Source: Novosphingobium sp. SG751A (GTDB lineage Bacteria > Pseudomonadota > Alphaproteobacteria > Sphingomonadales > Sphingomonadaceae). Taken from it: a stretch of 64,000 nt of DNA. Below are positions 15,279 to 24,005 of the stretch, piece after piece. The position numbers and the translations under genes were made by a program. The stretch spans positions 1 through 64,000 of the forward strand of contig NZ_JABGCB010000010.1 of NCBI RefSeq assembly GCF_013149295.1. Reading direction: 5' to 3'. Under the pieces are notes generated by a model, which saw only the letters and a list, made by a program, of their open reading frames with translations, had not been told where the DNA came from and did no database searches. Position 1 is the stretch's first letter. Each line of letters starts with the position of its first letter.

Positions 15279-16592
15279 TTACATGGGCGGCTGGGGCAGG
15301 CGGATGAGGGCGCGCAGGCCCCCCTCGGGCTTGTTCGACAGGATCAGTTCGGCCCCCTCGCTGCGCAGAACCCGCACCACGATGGGCAGCCCCAGCCCCA
15401 TGCCCGCCGTATTGCGCGCCCGCGCGCTGTCCAGCCGGATGAAAGGTTGCAGCACCTTGCCCAGATGTTCCTCGGGAATGCCCGGTCCATCGTCCTCGAC
15501 CGCCAGCGTGACGCTGGCCTTTTCGATCTCGACGCGCACCATGACATTGCCGCCGTAATGCAGCGCATTCTCGATCAGGTTCGACATGGCCCGGCGCAAC
15601 GATACCGCGCGTGCCATCACCACCAGCCGATCGGGCCCCTCATAATCGGCCGGATAGCCGCGATCCTGCGCCCCATCGACCAAGGTTTGCGCCATCGCGG
15701 CAAGGTCGACCGGCTCCTTGGGGGGGCCGGGTTCGTCCAATGCGACGAAATCCTGAAGCGAGGAGAGCAGGTCGCGCATTTCCGACAGATCGCCATCCAT
15801 CGCATCGCGTTCCTCAATATCCATCGGTACGCCGTCCAGCCGCAATTGCATCCGCGCCAGAGGCGTGCGCATGTCATGGCCGATGGCCAGCATGGTCTGG
15901 GTGTTGGCGTCGAGCAGATCGTCGATCCGCCCCTGCATCGCGTTGAACGCGCCGATCAGTTCGCGCACTTCGGCCGGGCCGTCCATTTCAATCGGGCGCG
16001 CATGGGGCGTGCCGACATGCCGACTGGCCCGCACCAGCCGCCGCAAAGGGCGCAGCGAGGCATAGACCAGGAACCACGCCAGCGGCACCAGCAGCAGCGT
16101 GGGCAGGATGATGCGCAGCACATAGCCCGCGCGCAGGGCGAAAATATCGCGCGCCTCGCTGTGGAAGGTGATCAGCGAATTGTCGGTCAATACCATCGAG
16201 CCGTCGACCTCATGGCGGGCATGGAGCGGGGCCAGATGCAATTGCAGCCGGTACTGGTTCAATTGCGGCTGATAGGCGATCAACTGATGCTGCAACGTGC
16301 CCAGATCGAGGGCAGCCAGCGGACGGTCGGCCCCGGTCGGCTTCCAGCGGATTTTCAGGCCCGGACTGCTCAGCTCGCGCGCCAGACCGTCGCGCCGCGC
16401 GGGCACGTTTTCCTCCAGCAACCGCGCGGCAATGGCCAGCCGGTCGGCCAGACTGTCGGCTTCCTCGGCCTCCAGCGCGAATTCATTGGCGCGTTCAAAC
16501 AGGATCGCATTGGCGCCGATGTCCACCAGCATGACCACCGCTAGAATCGCCAGCATCCGCGCGGGCAGGCCCAGAGCATGAAGCCATTTCAA
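15279..16592 (-). CDS. Sensor histidine kinase, EnvZ-like
   Basis: A 437-residue membrane sensor. Two membrane helices (MLAILAVVMLVDIGANAILF and VLRIILPTLLLVPLAWFLVY) bracket a periplasmic domain of about 120 residues. HAMP follows, then HisKA with the phosphorylated His in IGHDMRTPLARMQLRL, then HATPase_c with N box NLIENALHYGG, DDGPGIP and GMGLGLPIV. Its start overlaps the stop of the response regulator by 4 bp, so the pair is co-translated. The periplasmic signal cannot be read from the sequence. Confidence 0.93.
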   Translation of the reverse strand: MKWLHALGLPARMLAILAVVMLVDIGANAILFERANEFALEAEEADSLADRLAIAARLLEENVPARRDGLARELSSPGLKIRWKPTGADRPLAALDLGTLQHQLIAYQPQLNQYRLQLHLAPLHARHEVDGSMVLTDNSLITFHSEARDIFALRAGYVLRIILPTLLLVPLAWFLVYASLRPLRRLVRASRHVGTPHARPIEMDGPAEVRELIGAFNAMQGRIDDLLDANTQTMLAIGHDMRTPLARMQLRLDGVPMDIEERDAMDGDLSEMRDLLSSLQDFVALDEPGPPKEPVDLAAMAQTLVDGAQDRGYPADYEGPDRLVVMARAVSLRRAMSNLIENALHYGGNVMVRVEIEKASVTLAVEDDGPGIPEEHLGKVLQPFIRLDSARARNTAGMGLGLPIVVRVLRSEGAELILSNKPEGGLRALIRLPQPPM

Positions 16593-17296
16593 TGGCGGGC
16601 AACCTCGGCGGTGAACATATAGCCGATGCCGCGGACGGTGGCGATCGGGGCCTGCCCGTTGGGGTTGGACAGTTTGCGCCGCAACCGGCTGACCAGCACG
16701 TCGATACTGCGGTCCGAGCTGTCGGACAGGCGCGTGCGCGACAGTTCGATCAGGCGCTGGCGCCCGATCACGCGCTGGGGCTGGCCAAGGAAGGTGGCGA
16801 GCAGATCGAATTCTGCCCCGGTCAGATCGACCAGCGCCCCTTCGGGCGAGCGCAATTCATGGCGCGAGAGCGAGAGCGACCAGCCATCGAAGGTGAGCAT
16901 CTTTTGCGCTGGCGTGCGCTCCTCGTCGCTGCCGCCGCGGCGCAGCACCGCGCCGATGCGCGCGATCAGCTCGCGCGTGCTGAATGGCTTGGCCAGATAA
17001 TCGTCGGCCCCCAGTTCAAGGCCCAGCACGCGGTCCTCCTCGCTGCCGCGTGCGGAAACGAAGATGACGGGCGTGTCGGATTCCTTGCGTAACCGGCGAA
17101 ACAGTTCGATGCCCGTGGTGCCCGGCAGCATGATGTCCAGCACGATCAGATCGGCCGGCGCACTGTCGAGCATTACCCACATTTCCGCGCCTGTGCTGGC
17201 CGTGCGCACGTCATAGCCATTGGCGCGCAGCGCCCGCGCCGTCAGCAGGCGCAGCGCCGGATCGTCTTCTACAAGCAGAATGGATTTTGCTGTCAT
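16589..17296 (-). CDS. OmpR/PhoB-type response regulator
   Basis: A 235-residue two-domain regulator. The receiver shows acidic LVEDDPA, phospho-acceptor LIVLDIMLPG, Thr/Ser VSARG and Lys in YLAKPFS. The C-terminal winged helix contains LVDLTGAEFDLL, SDRSIDVLVSRLRRKL and TVRGIGYMF. It presumably binds DNA when phosphorylated by the coupled histidine kinase. The ATG at 17296 is chosen because the receiver begins with SILLVEDD shortly after; the frame runs upstream through non-family sequence. A strong hairpin sits 40-80 bp upstream. Confidence 0.95.
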   Translation of the reverse strand: MTAKSILLVEDDPALRLLTARALRANGYDVRTASTGAEMWVMLDSAPADLIVLDIMLPGTTGIELFRRLRKESDTPVIFVSARGSEEDRVLGLELGADDYLAKPFSTRELIARIGAVLRRGGSDEERTPAQKMLTFDGWSLSLSRHELRSPEGALVDLTGAEFDLLATFLGQPQRVIGRQRLIELSRTRLSDSSDRSIDVLVSRLRRKLSNPNGQAPIATVRGIGYMFTAEVARH

Positions 17297-17674
17297 GATA
17301 TCTGAAACCTGGCCGTGGAACGGCGAACAGTAAAGGCGATCGGGGCGCGAGGTAAAGACCTCTTGCCCCGATCGCAAGGGGGCAGGCGCGGATGGAGTGG
17401 CGCCTGCGGCATGAACCGGCCTCAGGAGGGTTCTTGGGGATCTTTGGCCGGAACGCGTAAAACGGATCAATGCGGGGCGGGGATCAGCGCTGTTCCATGT
17501 CTGGCAGGTAACCGGATCATTTCGTCCTCTGTGCATTTGATGATGCTGATCTAGATGGCCCATTTTGCGGGTTAAGTGCCGGTTTGTGATAAAATGTTTC
17601 TGCGCAGGCTGCTTGCGGGCGGGGCGCAATGACGACATTCTGTGCCTATTGCATCTGCACAAAGGGGCCTTCCC
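17297..17674. other. Divergent intergenic region with a long hairpin
   Basis: This 378-bp gap separates the response regulator (minus) from the CocE-type hydrolase (plus) and presumably holds both promoters. Its main feature is the hairpin at 17336-17375. No gene is convincing here. Confidence 0.5.
17336..17375. promoter_or_regulatory. 40-nt hairpin in the response regulator leader region
   Basis: Arms GCGATCGGGGC and GCCCCGATCGC pair over 11 bp. After two mismatches they pair 5 bp more (GAGGT/ACCTC) around an AAAG loop. There is no T run on either side, so it is not an ordinary terminator. It may structure the 5' leader of the response regulator mRNA or be a protein binding site. Confidence 0.5.
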
Positions 17675-19585
17675 ATGAAACTGCTTCGTTCCGGCGCGTT
17701 CTTTGCGCTGGCCTTTGGCCTTGCCGCGTCGGCAGGCGCGCAAAATGCCGTTACGCCGATGACGCCTGATGTGGTCAAATCCTATGGCGCGGTGCGCGCC
17801 GATGCCGATTTCACCCTGCGCGAGGTGATGATCCCGATGCGCGACGGCACGAAACTCTACACCGCCATCGTGTTCAAGAAGGGCGCAAAGAACGCCCCCA
17901 TCCTGATCTCGCGCAGCCCTTATAACGCCCATGGCGATGTCACCCGCACGGCCAGCCAGAAGATCACCGAGATCCTGCCCGCGATGGATGCCGAATTTGC
18001 CGAAGACGGCTATATCCGCGTCTATCAGGACATTCGCGGCATGCATAAGTCCGAGGGCGATTGGGTGCTCAACCGCCCCATCGTCGGCCCTCTGAACAAC
18101 ACCGGGATCGACGAGGCCACCGATGCCTATGACACGATCGACTGGCTGGTGAAGAATGTGCCCGAGAGCAACGGCAAGGTGGGTATCATCGGCAGCTCCT
18201 ATCTGGGCTTCACCTCGCTGATGGCGCTGATCAACCCGCATCCCGCGTTAAAGGCCGCCGTGCCGCAAAGCCCGATGGTCGATGGCTGGATGGGCGATGA
18301 CTGGTTCCACAATGGCGCGTTCCGGGTGAACAGTTTCGACTATATGGTCGACATGAGCGTGGGCAAAGGCGACAGCGACGCCAAGATCCCGCGCGGCGCT
18401 GGCGATGACTACAGCGCCTATCTGGAGGCGGGCTCTGCGGGCGATTTCGCGCGCAAATGGGGGATCGAAGCCATCCCCGGCGTGCGCAAGCTGATGGACA
18501 ATCCCGCCTACACCCCGTTCTGGTCGCTTCAGGCGGTGGATAAATGGCTGGCTGCACGGCCCCTGACTGTGCCCACCATGCTGGTCGTCGGCCAGTGGGA
18601 TCAGGAGGATTCCTATGGCGCACCTGCCGTCTATCGGGCGCTGGAGCCCAAGGATACCGCCAATGACAAGCTCTCGCTGGTGATCGGGCCGTGGCGCCAT
18701 TCGGGCGTCAACCACTATGGCTATGAGCTGGGCGATGTGACCTTTACCGGCGACACCGCGCATGAATTCCGCGTCAAATGGCTCAAGCCCTTCTTCGACC
18801 ACTGGTTAAAAGATGCGCCCGATCCCCACACGCCCCCGGTGCTGACCTATGCCACGGGCATGAACCAGTGGGAGGTGTCGCAAAAGTGGGATGATGCGAA
18901 AATGACCCCGCTCTATCTGGGGGCGGGGGGCGGCCTGTCCTTTGCGCCGGGGGCGGCGGGGCATGACGATTATGTGTCCGATCCGGCCCATCCGGTGCCT
19001 TTCATGCCGCGCCCGCTGTCCATGGCGGACCGCAAGCAATGGACGACATGGCTGGTCCACGATCAGCGCTTCGTCGAGGATCGCCCCGATGTGCTGACCT
19101 ATAAGAGCGCGCCTTTGGACAAGCCGATCCATATCAAGGGGGCGCCGCGCGTGGACCTTTATGCGGCCACGACCGGTACGGATGCGGACTGGGTGGTCAA
19201 ACTGATCGACGTGGCCCCCGACACTACGCCCGAGGCGGCATCACAGGGGGCCAAGCCCGCCAATCCCGGTTTCGAACTGCCGCTGGGCATCGAGATTTTC
19301 CGGGGCCGCTATGTCCATGGTTTCGCCACGCCCGGCGCGTGGAAGCCGGGCAAGGTGGAAAATGTCCGCTTCGAACTTCCGCATATCAACCATGTGCTGC
19401 TGCCCGGACATCGCCTGATGGTGCAGGTGCAATCCAGCCTGTTCCCGCTCTATGACCGCAACCCGCAGACCTATGTGGCCAATATCTTCAACGCGCGGGC
19501 CAGCGATTACAAAGCCGCCACGCAGAGCATCCAGCGCGGCGGGGCCACGGCCAGCGCCGTCCTGTTGCCCATCGCGCAGGATTGA
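17675..19585 (+). CDS. CocE/NonD family hydrolase (X-Pro dipeptidyl-peptidase/acylase type), secreted
   Basis: A 636-residue serine hydrolase with a signal peptide (MKLLRSGAFFALAFGLAASA, cleavage after AGA). The alpha/beta-hydrolase core has the nucleophile in IIGSSYLGFTS (about Ser175), acid in VVGQWDQED and His in GPWRHSGVNH. A C-terminal jelly-roll domain follows (KPIHIKGAPRVDLYA ... HVLLPGHRLMVQVQ). The family includes cocaine esterase, glutaryl-7-ACA acylase and alpha-amino acid ester hydrolases; the substrate here is unknown, but export suggests ester or amide scavenging in the periplasm. The ATG at 17675 follows AAAGGGG. A terminator ends the gene. Confidence 0.92.
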   Translation: MKLLRSGAFFALAFGLAASAGAQNAVTPMTPDVVKSYGAVRADADFTLREVMIPMRDGTKLYTAIVFKKGAKNAPILISRSPYNAHGDVTRTASQKITEILPAMDAEFAEDGYIRVYQDIRGMHKSEGDWVLNRPIVGPLNNTGIDEATDAYDTIDWLVKNVPESNGKVGIIGSSYLGFTSLMALINPHPALKAAVPQSPMVDGWMGDDWFHNGAFRVNSFDYMVDMSVGKGDSDAKIPRGAGDDYSAYLEAGSAGDFARKWGIEAIPGVRKLMDNPAYTPFWSLQAVDKWLAARPLTVPTMLVVGQWDQEDSYGAPAVYRALEPKDTANDKLSLVIGPWRHSGVNHYGYELGDVTFTGDTAHEFRVKWLKPFFDHWLKDAPDPHTPPVLTYATGMNQWEVSQKWDDAKMTPLYLGAGGGLSFAPGAAGHDDYVSDPAHPVPFMPRPLSMADRKQWTTWLVHDQRFVEDRPDVLTYKSAPLDKPIHIKGAPRVDLYAATTGTDADWVVKLIDVAPDTTPEAASQGAKPANPGFELPLGIEIFRGRYVHGFATPGAWKPGKVENVRFELPHINHVLLPGHRLMVQVQSSLFPLYDRNPQTYVANIFNARASDYKAATQSIQRGGATASAVLLPIAQD

Positions 19586-19592
19586 TGGAGGG

Positions 19593-19620
19593 CAGGGGGC
19601 GGCCTAAACCGCCCCCTTTT
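19593..19620 (+). terminator. Terminator after the CocE-type hydrolase
   Basis: AGGGGGCGG (19594-19602) pairs with CCGCCCCCT (19609-19617), and TTTT follows on the plus strand. It lies between two convergent genes. Confidence 0.85.
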
Positions 19621-20399
19621 CAGAACAGCCCGCGATAGGCCCCGCCGTCGATGGCAAGGCTTTGCCCCGAAATATAGCCCGCCTGCGCCGAACAGAGAAA
19701 CGCGCAGGCATCGCCAAATTCGGCCGGATCGCCAATGCGCCCGGCCGGGCCGCGCTGGCCGATGCGGCGATAGGCTTCCTCGATGTCGATATTCTCCGCC
19801 GCCGCGCGCCGCTGCGCCAATCCGGCCAGACGGTCGGTGCGGAAGGGGCCGGGCAGCAGATTGTTGATCGTCACATTTTCCGCCACGGTGTCGAACTGCG
19901 CCGCCTTGGCCAGAGCCATCAGTCCCGCGCGCGCCGCCACCGACAGGCCCATATCGACCGTGGGCGATTTCACCTGCGCCGAGGTGATGTTGACGATCCG
20001 GCCAAAACCGCGCGCCCGCATGCCCCCCGACACCGCGCGGATCATCGCGATGGGCGAGAGCATGTTGTTGTTCACCGCGCTCAGCCAGTCCTCGTCACTC
20101 AATTCTTCCTGACGGCCATTGCGCGGGCCATGGTTGTTGTTGATCAGGATGTCGGGCTGGGGGCAGGCCGACAGGACGGCGGCGCGGCCCACGGCGGTGT
20201 TCATGTCGCCCACCACGCGATGCACGCTGGCACCCGTGGCTTCGAAAATGCTCTGGGCAGCGGCCTTCAGGCGCTCTTCATCGCGCCCGTTGATCCACAC
20301 AGCCGCCCCCTCGCGCGCCAAAGATGTGGCGCAGGCCAGGCCCAAACCTTTGGAAGAGGCGCAAACTATTGCGCGGCGACCGGCAATTCCCAGATCCAT
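19620..20399 (-). CDS. SDR family protein with altered catalytic residues
   Basis: A 259-residue Rossmann-fold protein of the short-chain dehydrogenase superfamily. The cofactor loop reads CASSKGLGLA instead of TGxxxGxG, followed by NNNHGP and NITSAQVKSP. The usual catalytic YxxxK is missing: counting from the catalytic Ser, position +13 is Ser and +17 is Arg (LSVAARAGL). A subgroup of SDRs shares this S/R pattern, so it may be a natural variant rather than a mutation. GGAYRGLF closes the fold. Its role is unknown. It is divergent from an MFS transporter gene. Confidence 0.85.
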   Translation of the reverse strand: MDLGIAGRRAIVCASSKGLGLACATSLAREGAAVWINGRDEERLKAAAQSIFEATGASVHRVVGDMNTAVGRAAVLSACPQPDILINNNHGPRNGRQEELSDEDWLSAVNNNMLSPIAMIRAVSGGMRARGFGRIVNITSAQVKSPTVDMGLSVAARAGLMALAKAAQFDTVAENVTINNLLPGPFRTDRLAGLAQRRAAAENIDIEEAYRRIGQRGPAGRIGDPAEFGDACAFLCSAQAGYISGQSLAIDGGAYRGLF

Positions 20400-20500
20400 G
20401 AGTGCTCCTTAATCTTGGCGCCCTGCTTTGCCGCCAGTACGATTTTTGGGCAAGTCCTGCTCTTGCCCCGCCCGAATCATCGGCCTAGAGCCTTTCGCAA

Positions 20501-21937
20501 ATGCAGCAAACGACTCCCCCGGCGGCTGATGCAGCCCTTATCGAAGAGGCAGGCGGCTCCAGCGATTATCGCCTGATCGGTCTGATCGTGGCCTGCGCGC
20601 TGTTCATGGAACAGTTCGACGGCACGGTGCTGACCACGGCCTTGCCCACCATTGCGCGCGATTTCGGCGTGCGGCCTCCGGCGCTTTCGGTCACGGTAAC
20701 ATCCTATCTGCTGGCGCTGGCGGTGTTCGTGCCGGTCTCGGGCTATATGGCCGACAGGTTCGGCGCGCGGCGGGTGTTTTGCGCGGCGATCGGCGTTTTT
20801 GCGCTCGGCTCGCTGGGCTCGGCGCTGACGCAGGGGCTGGAGGCGATGGCGGCGGCGCGTTTCCTGCAAGGTGTGGGCGGGGCGATGATGCTGCCGGTGG
20901 GGCGTCTGGTGATGCTGCGCACGGTGCCCCCGCGCGATCTGGTCAACGCGACGAGCTGGATGCTGATGCCCGGCCTGCTGGGGACGATTCTGGGGCCGCC
21001 GCTGGGGGGCTTTATCGTTACCTACATGCATTGGCGGGTAATTTTCTGGATCAACCTTCCGATTGCGGCGCTCGCGCTGGTGCTGGTCTGGCGCAACATT
21101 CCCGATGTCCGCGCGCAGGAGCCGCCGGTGTTTGATGCCGTGGGCTTTGTGCTTTCGGCGGTGGCGCTGGCCGCGCTGATGGTGGGGTTTGAGGCGGCCG
21201 GGCCGATCCATGCGGGCGCGGTGGCGCTGTTGCCGCTGGGGATCGGGGTGGTGATGGCGCTGGCCTATTGGGCCCACACGCGGCGCCATCCGGCGCCGAT
21301 CATGGATTTCGCCCTGCTGCGCCATCGCAATTTCCGCCTGTCGTGGATCGCGGGTTCCATCACCCGCCTGTTGCAGGGCGCGCAGCCCTTTCTGTTGGCG
21401 CTGATGGTGCAATATGGCTTTGGCTTTTCTGCTGCGCGTGCAGGCACGATTACGCTGGCAACGGCGGTGGGCTCGATCGTGATGAAGGGGCTGGCCGGGC
21501 CGGTGCTGCGGCGGCTGGGTTTTCGCAAGGGCCTGACCCTGATGGGGGCGGCGGGCACGGTGGTCTATGCTTCCTGCGGGTTCTTTTCGCCCGCATGGCC
21601 CGAATGGGCGATCTGGGGCGTGCTGGTGCTGGCCGGGTTTTTGATGTCGTTTCAATTCACTGCCTATAACACCATTGCCTATGACGGATTGTCGTCCGAG
21701 GAAATGAGCCGCGCGACCAGTTTCTACACCACGTTTCAGCAGCTCACCCTGTCGCTGGGCGTGTGCATGGCGGCCACAATCCTGCAAATCAGCACCGCCG
21801 CCCATGGTGTGGATCACCCCGAATTGCGCGATTTTGCGCTGGCCTTCTGGATCATCGCCGCGATCAGTTTTACCGCGATCATCCCCAATCTGGCCTTTGC
21901 CCCCGATGCCGGGTCGCGGCTGACCGAAACGGAATGA
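20501..21937 (+). CDS. MFS transporter, DHA2 (EmrB/QacA-type) drug efflux
   Basis: A 478-residue membrane protein with about 14 hydrophobic segments. Marks are LFMEQFDGTVLTTALPTIARDF in TM1 (motif D1), YMADRFGARRVF between TM2 and TM3 (motif A) and GVGGAMMLPVGRLVMLR (motif B), then LLGTILGPPLGGFI (motif C). This is the proton-driven drug/H+ antiporter pattern of the DHA2 family. The ATG at 20501 is followed by a short acidic cytoplasmic tail. It is divergent from the SDR gene; a terminator follows. Confidence 0.93.
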   Translation: MQQTTPPAADAALIEEAGGSSDYRLIGLIVACALFMEQFDGTVLTTALPTIARDFGVRPPALSVTVTSYLLALAVFVPVSGYMADRFGARRVFCAAIGVFALGSLGSALTQGLEAMAAARFLQGVGGAMMLPVGRLVMLRTVPPRDLVNATSWMLMPGLLGTILGPPLGGFIVTYMHWRVIFWINLPIAALALVLVWRNIPDVRAQEPPVFDAVGFVLSAVALAALMVGFEAAGPIHAGAVALLPLGIGVVMALAYWAHTRRHPAPIMDFALLRHRNFRLSWIAGSITRLLQGAQPFLLALMVQYGFGFSAARAGTITLATAVGSIVMKGLAGPVLRRLGFRKGLTLMGAAGTVVYASCGFFSPAWPEWAIWGVLVLAGFLMSFQFTAYNTIAYDGLSSEEMSRATSFYTTFQQLTLSLGVCMAATILQISTAAHGVDHPELRDFALAFWIIAAISFTAIIPNLAFAPDAGSRLTETE

Positions 21938-21954
21938 CGCGATACTGACGCATT

Positions 21955-21975
21955 CGCGCCGCAAAGGCGCGTTTT
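21955..21975 (+). terminator. Terminator after the MFS gene
   Basis: CGCGCC (21955-21960), loop GCAAA, GGCGCG (21966-21971), then TTTT. It insulates the sugar operon starting at 22081 from the transporter gene. Confidence 0.75.
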
Positions 21976-22080
21976 GGGACGCCGGTGGGCAGAACTCTTG
22001 ACGTTGCGGGGCAAGCAGCCCATGGCCCGATCCGACTTTTTACGTCCTGATTTTACCTGATCAACATTTTCGGGGGTCAC

Positions 22081-22866
22081 TTGACCAAGGCAGTAATTCT
22101 AGCAGGTGGTTTGGGAACGCGGCTGGGCGAGGAAACGTCGAGCCGACCCAAGCCGATGGTTGAGGTGGGTGGTATGCCGATCCTGTGGCATATCATGAAG
22201 ATCTATGCCGCGCACGGCGTCAATGACTTCATCATCTGTCTTGGCTACAAAGGCTATGTCATCAAGGAGTTTTTCGCCAATTACTTCCTTCATGCCGCCG
22301 ATGTGACCATCGACCTTGCCAATAACAAGATGACCGTTCACGAGGTCAAGAGCGAGCCTTGGACGGTGACTTTGGTGGACACCGGCCCGACCGCGCAGAC
22401 CGGGGGGCGCCTGTGGGGCGTGCGCCGTTTCCTGACCGAGGGCGAGCCTTTCTGCTTCACCTATGGCGACGGCGTTTCCGACATCGATATCTCGGCCGAA
22501 CTGGCCTTTCACCGCGCCCATGGCAAAAAGGCGACGATTGCCGCCGTGGCGCCTCCGGGCCGGTTTGGCGCGCTGGAATTCGGTGATGGTTCGGGCGGCC
22601 ATGAAGTCACCAGTTTCAAGGAAAAGCCTGCGGGCGATGGCGGTCTCATCAATGGGGGCTTCTTTGTGCTGGACCCCAGCGTGATCGACCTGATTTCGGG
22701 GCCGGATCAGGTATGGGAGGATTATCCGCTGGAAACGCTGGCGCATAGCGGCGAGCTGGTGGCCTTTCGCCATGACGGTTTCTGGCAGCCGATGGACACG
22801 TTGCGCGACAAACAGCATCTGGAAAAGCTGTGGGCGCAGGGCGCCGCGCCGTGGAAGAAGTGGTAA
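22081..22866 (+). CDS. rfbF: Glucose-1-phosphate cytidylyltransferase
   Basis: A 261-residue nucleotidyltransferase that makes CDP-glucose from glucose-1-phosphate and CTP, the first step to CDP-dideoxysugars. The signature is VILAGGLGTRLGEETSSRPK, then MVEVGGMPILWHIMKIYA, TYGDGVSDID and NGGFFVLDP. The start is TTG at 22081, preceded by GGGGGT; the conserved MTKAVILAGG opening fixes it. It is the first gene of a nine-gene same-strand operon and lies 6 bp before rfbG. Confidence 0.95.
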   Translation: MTKAVILAGGLGTRLGEETSSRPKPMVEVGGMPILWHIMKIYAAHGVNDFIICLGYKGYVIKEFFANYFLHAADVTIDLANNKMTVHEVKSEPWTVTLVDTGPTAQTGGRLWGVRRFLTEGEPFCFTYGDGVSDIDISAELAFHRAHGKKATIAAVAPPGRFGALEFGDGSGGHEVTSFKEKPAGDGGLINGGFFVLDPSVIDLISGPDQVWEDYPLETLAHSGELVAFRHDGFWQPMDTLRDKQHLEKLWAQGAAPWKKW

Positions 22867-22872
22867 GGCGCG

Positions 22873-23949
22873 ATGGCTGTCGTGCATGATCCTTCCTTCT
22901 GGGCCGGTCGCCGGGTTCTGTTGACCGGGCATACCGGTTTTAAGGGAAGCTGGCTGGCGCTCTGGCTGCATCAGATGGGCGCGGTTGTGACGGGGCTTTC
23001 TCTGCCCGCCGAGGAAATCAGCCTGTTCCGGCAAGCGCGGGTGGAAAGCCTGCTGACCCATATCGAGGGCGATATCCGCGATATGGCGACCGTCGAGGCC
23101 GCCGTGGCGCAGGCCGACCCGCAGGTGGTGTTCCATCTGGCCGCGCAGCCCTTGGTGCGCCTGTCCTATGACACGCCGGTGGAAACCTTTGCCACCAATG
23201 TTCAGGGCACGGTCCATGTGCTGGACGCCTGCCGCCGCGCGCCCAATTTGCGTGCCATCGTGGCGATCACATCCGACAAGGCTTATGAGAATCGCGAATG
23301 GGTCTGGCCCTATCGCGAGAGCGATCCGATGGGTGGGCATGATCCCTATTCGGCCAGCAAGGGCGCGGCCGAACTGGTGATTGCGGCCTATCGGCGCAGC
23401 TTCTTTTCCGAGGTGGATGCGCCGCTGGTGGCTTCGGTGCGGGCGGGCAATGTGATCGGCGGGGGCGACTGGGCGCTCGACCGGCTGGTGCCCGACATTA
23501 TCCGTGCGCTGATCGCGGGAGAGCGCCCGATGATCCGTTCGCCCCATTCGATCCGCCCGTGGCAGCATGTGCTGGAGGCGCTGGGCGGCTATCTGCTGAT
23601 TGCCGAGACGTTGGCGCAGGGGCAGGCATGGGCGGCCGAGGGCTGGAATTTCGGCCCCGCCGATGATGATACGCAGCCGGTAAGCTGGATTGCCGACCGG
23701 ATCACGCAAAGCTGGGGCAACACCGGCTGGGATCAGCCCGAGCAGGTGTCCGGCCCGCATGAGGCCAAGATTCTCAAGCTGGACTGCGCCAAGGCGCGCA
23801 ATTATCTGGGCTGGCGTCCGGCATGGGGTCTGGGCGAGGCCTTGGGCCGGATTGTGGAATGGCATAAGAGCGTGGCCGAGGGCGGCGATGCGCAGGCTAT
23901 TTCGCTGGCGCAACTGACCGCCTATCGGGCCCTGTTCCATCAAGACTAA
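22873..23949 (+). CDS. rfbG: CDP-glucose 4,6-dehydratase
   Basis: A 358-residue extended SDR that converts CDP-glucose to CDP-4-keto-6-deoxyglucose. The NAD site is VLLTGHTGFKGSWLALWL. The active-site Tyr-x3-Lys is YSASKGAAELV. VASVRAGNVIGGGDWALDRLVPD and SIRPWQHVLEALGGYL are typical of RfbG. It is directly downstream of rfbF and 56 bp before rfbH; the reaction order matches the gene order. Confidence 0.95.
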   Translation: MAVVHDPSFWAGRRVLLTGHTGFKGSWLALWLHQMGAVVTGLSLPAEEISLFRQARVESLLTHIEGDIRDMATVEAAVAQADPQVVFHLAAQPLVRLSYDTPVETFATNVQGTVHVLDACRRAPNLRAIVAITSDKAYENREWVWPYRESDPMGGHDPYSASKGAAELVIAAYRRSFFSEVDAPLVASVRAGNVIGGGDWALDRLVPDIIRALIAGERPMIRSPHSIRPWQHVLEALGGYLLIAETLAQGQAWAAEGWNFGPADDDTQPVSWIADRITQSWGNTGWDQPEQVSGPHEAKILKLDCAKARNYLGWRPAWGLGEALGRIVEWHKSVAEGGDAQAISLAQLTAYRALFHQD

Positions 23950-23964
23950 AAATGTTTCAACACG

Positions 23965-24003
23965 TCTGAAATCTTCAGAAGACAGTTTACAGGCAGACAG
24001 TTT
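23965..24003. promoter_or_regulatory. Inverted and direct repeats in the rfbG-rfbH gap
   Basis: TCTGAA-ATC-TTCAGA is a perfect inverted repeat (23965-23979). AGACAGTTT then occurs twice, at 23980-23988 and 23995-24003, a 15-bp period ending just before the rfbH ATG. The gap is AT-richer than its surroundings and lacks a clear Shine-Dalgarno, so it may tune rfbH expression. Confidence 0.4.
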
Positions 24004-24005
24004 CT

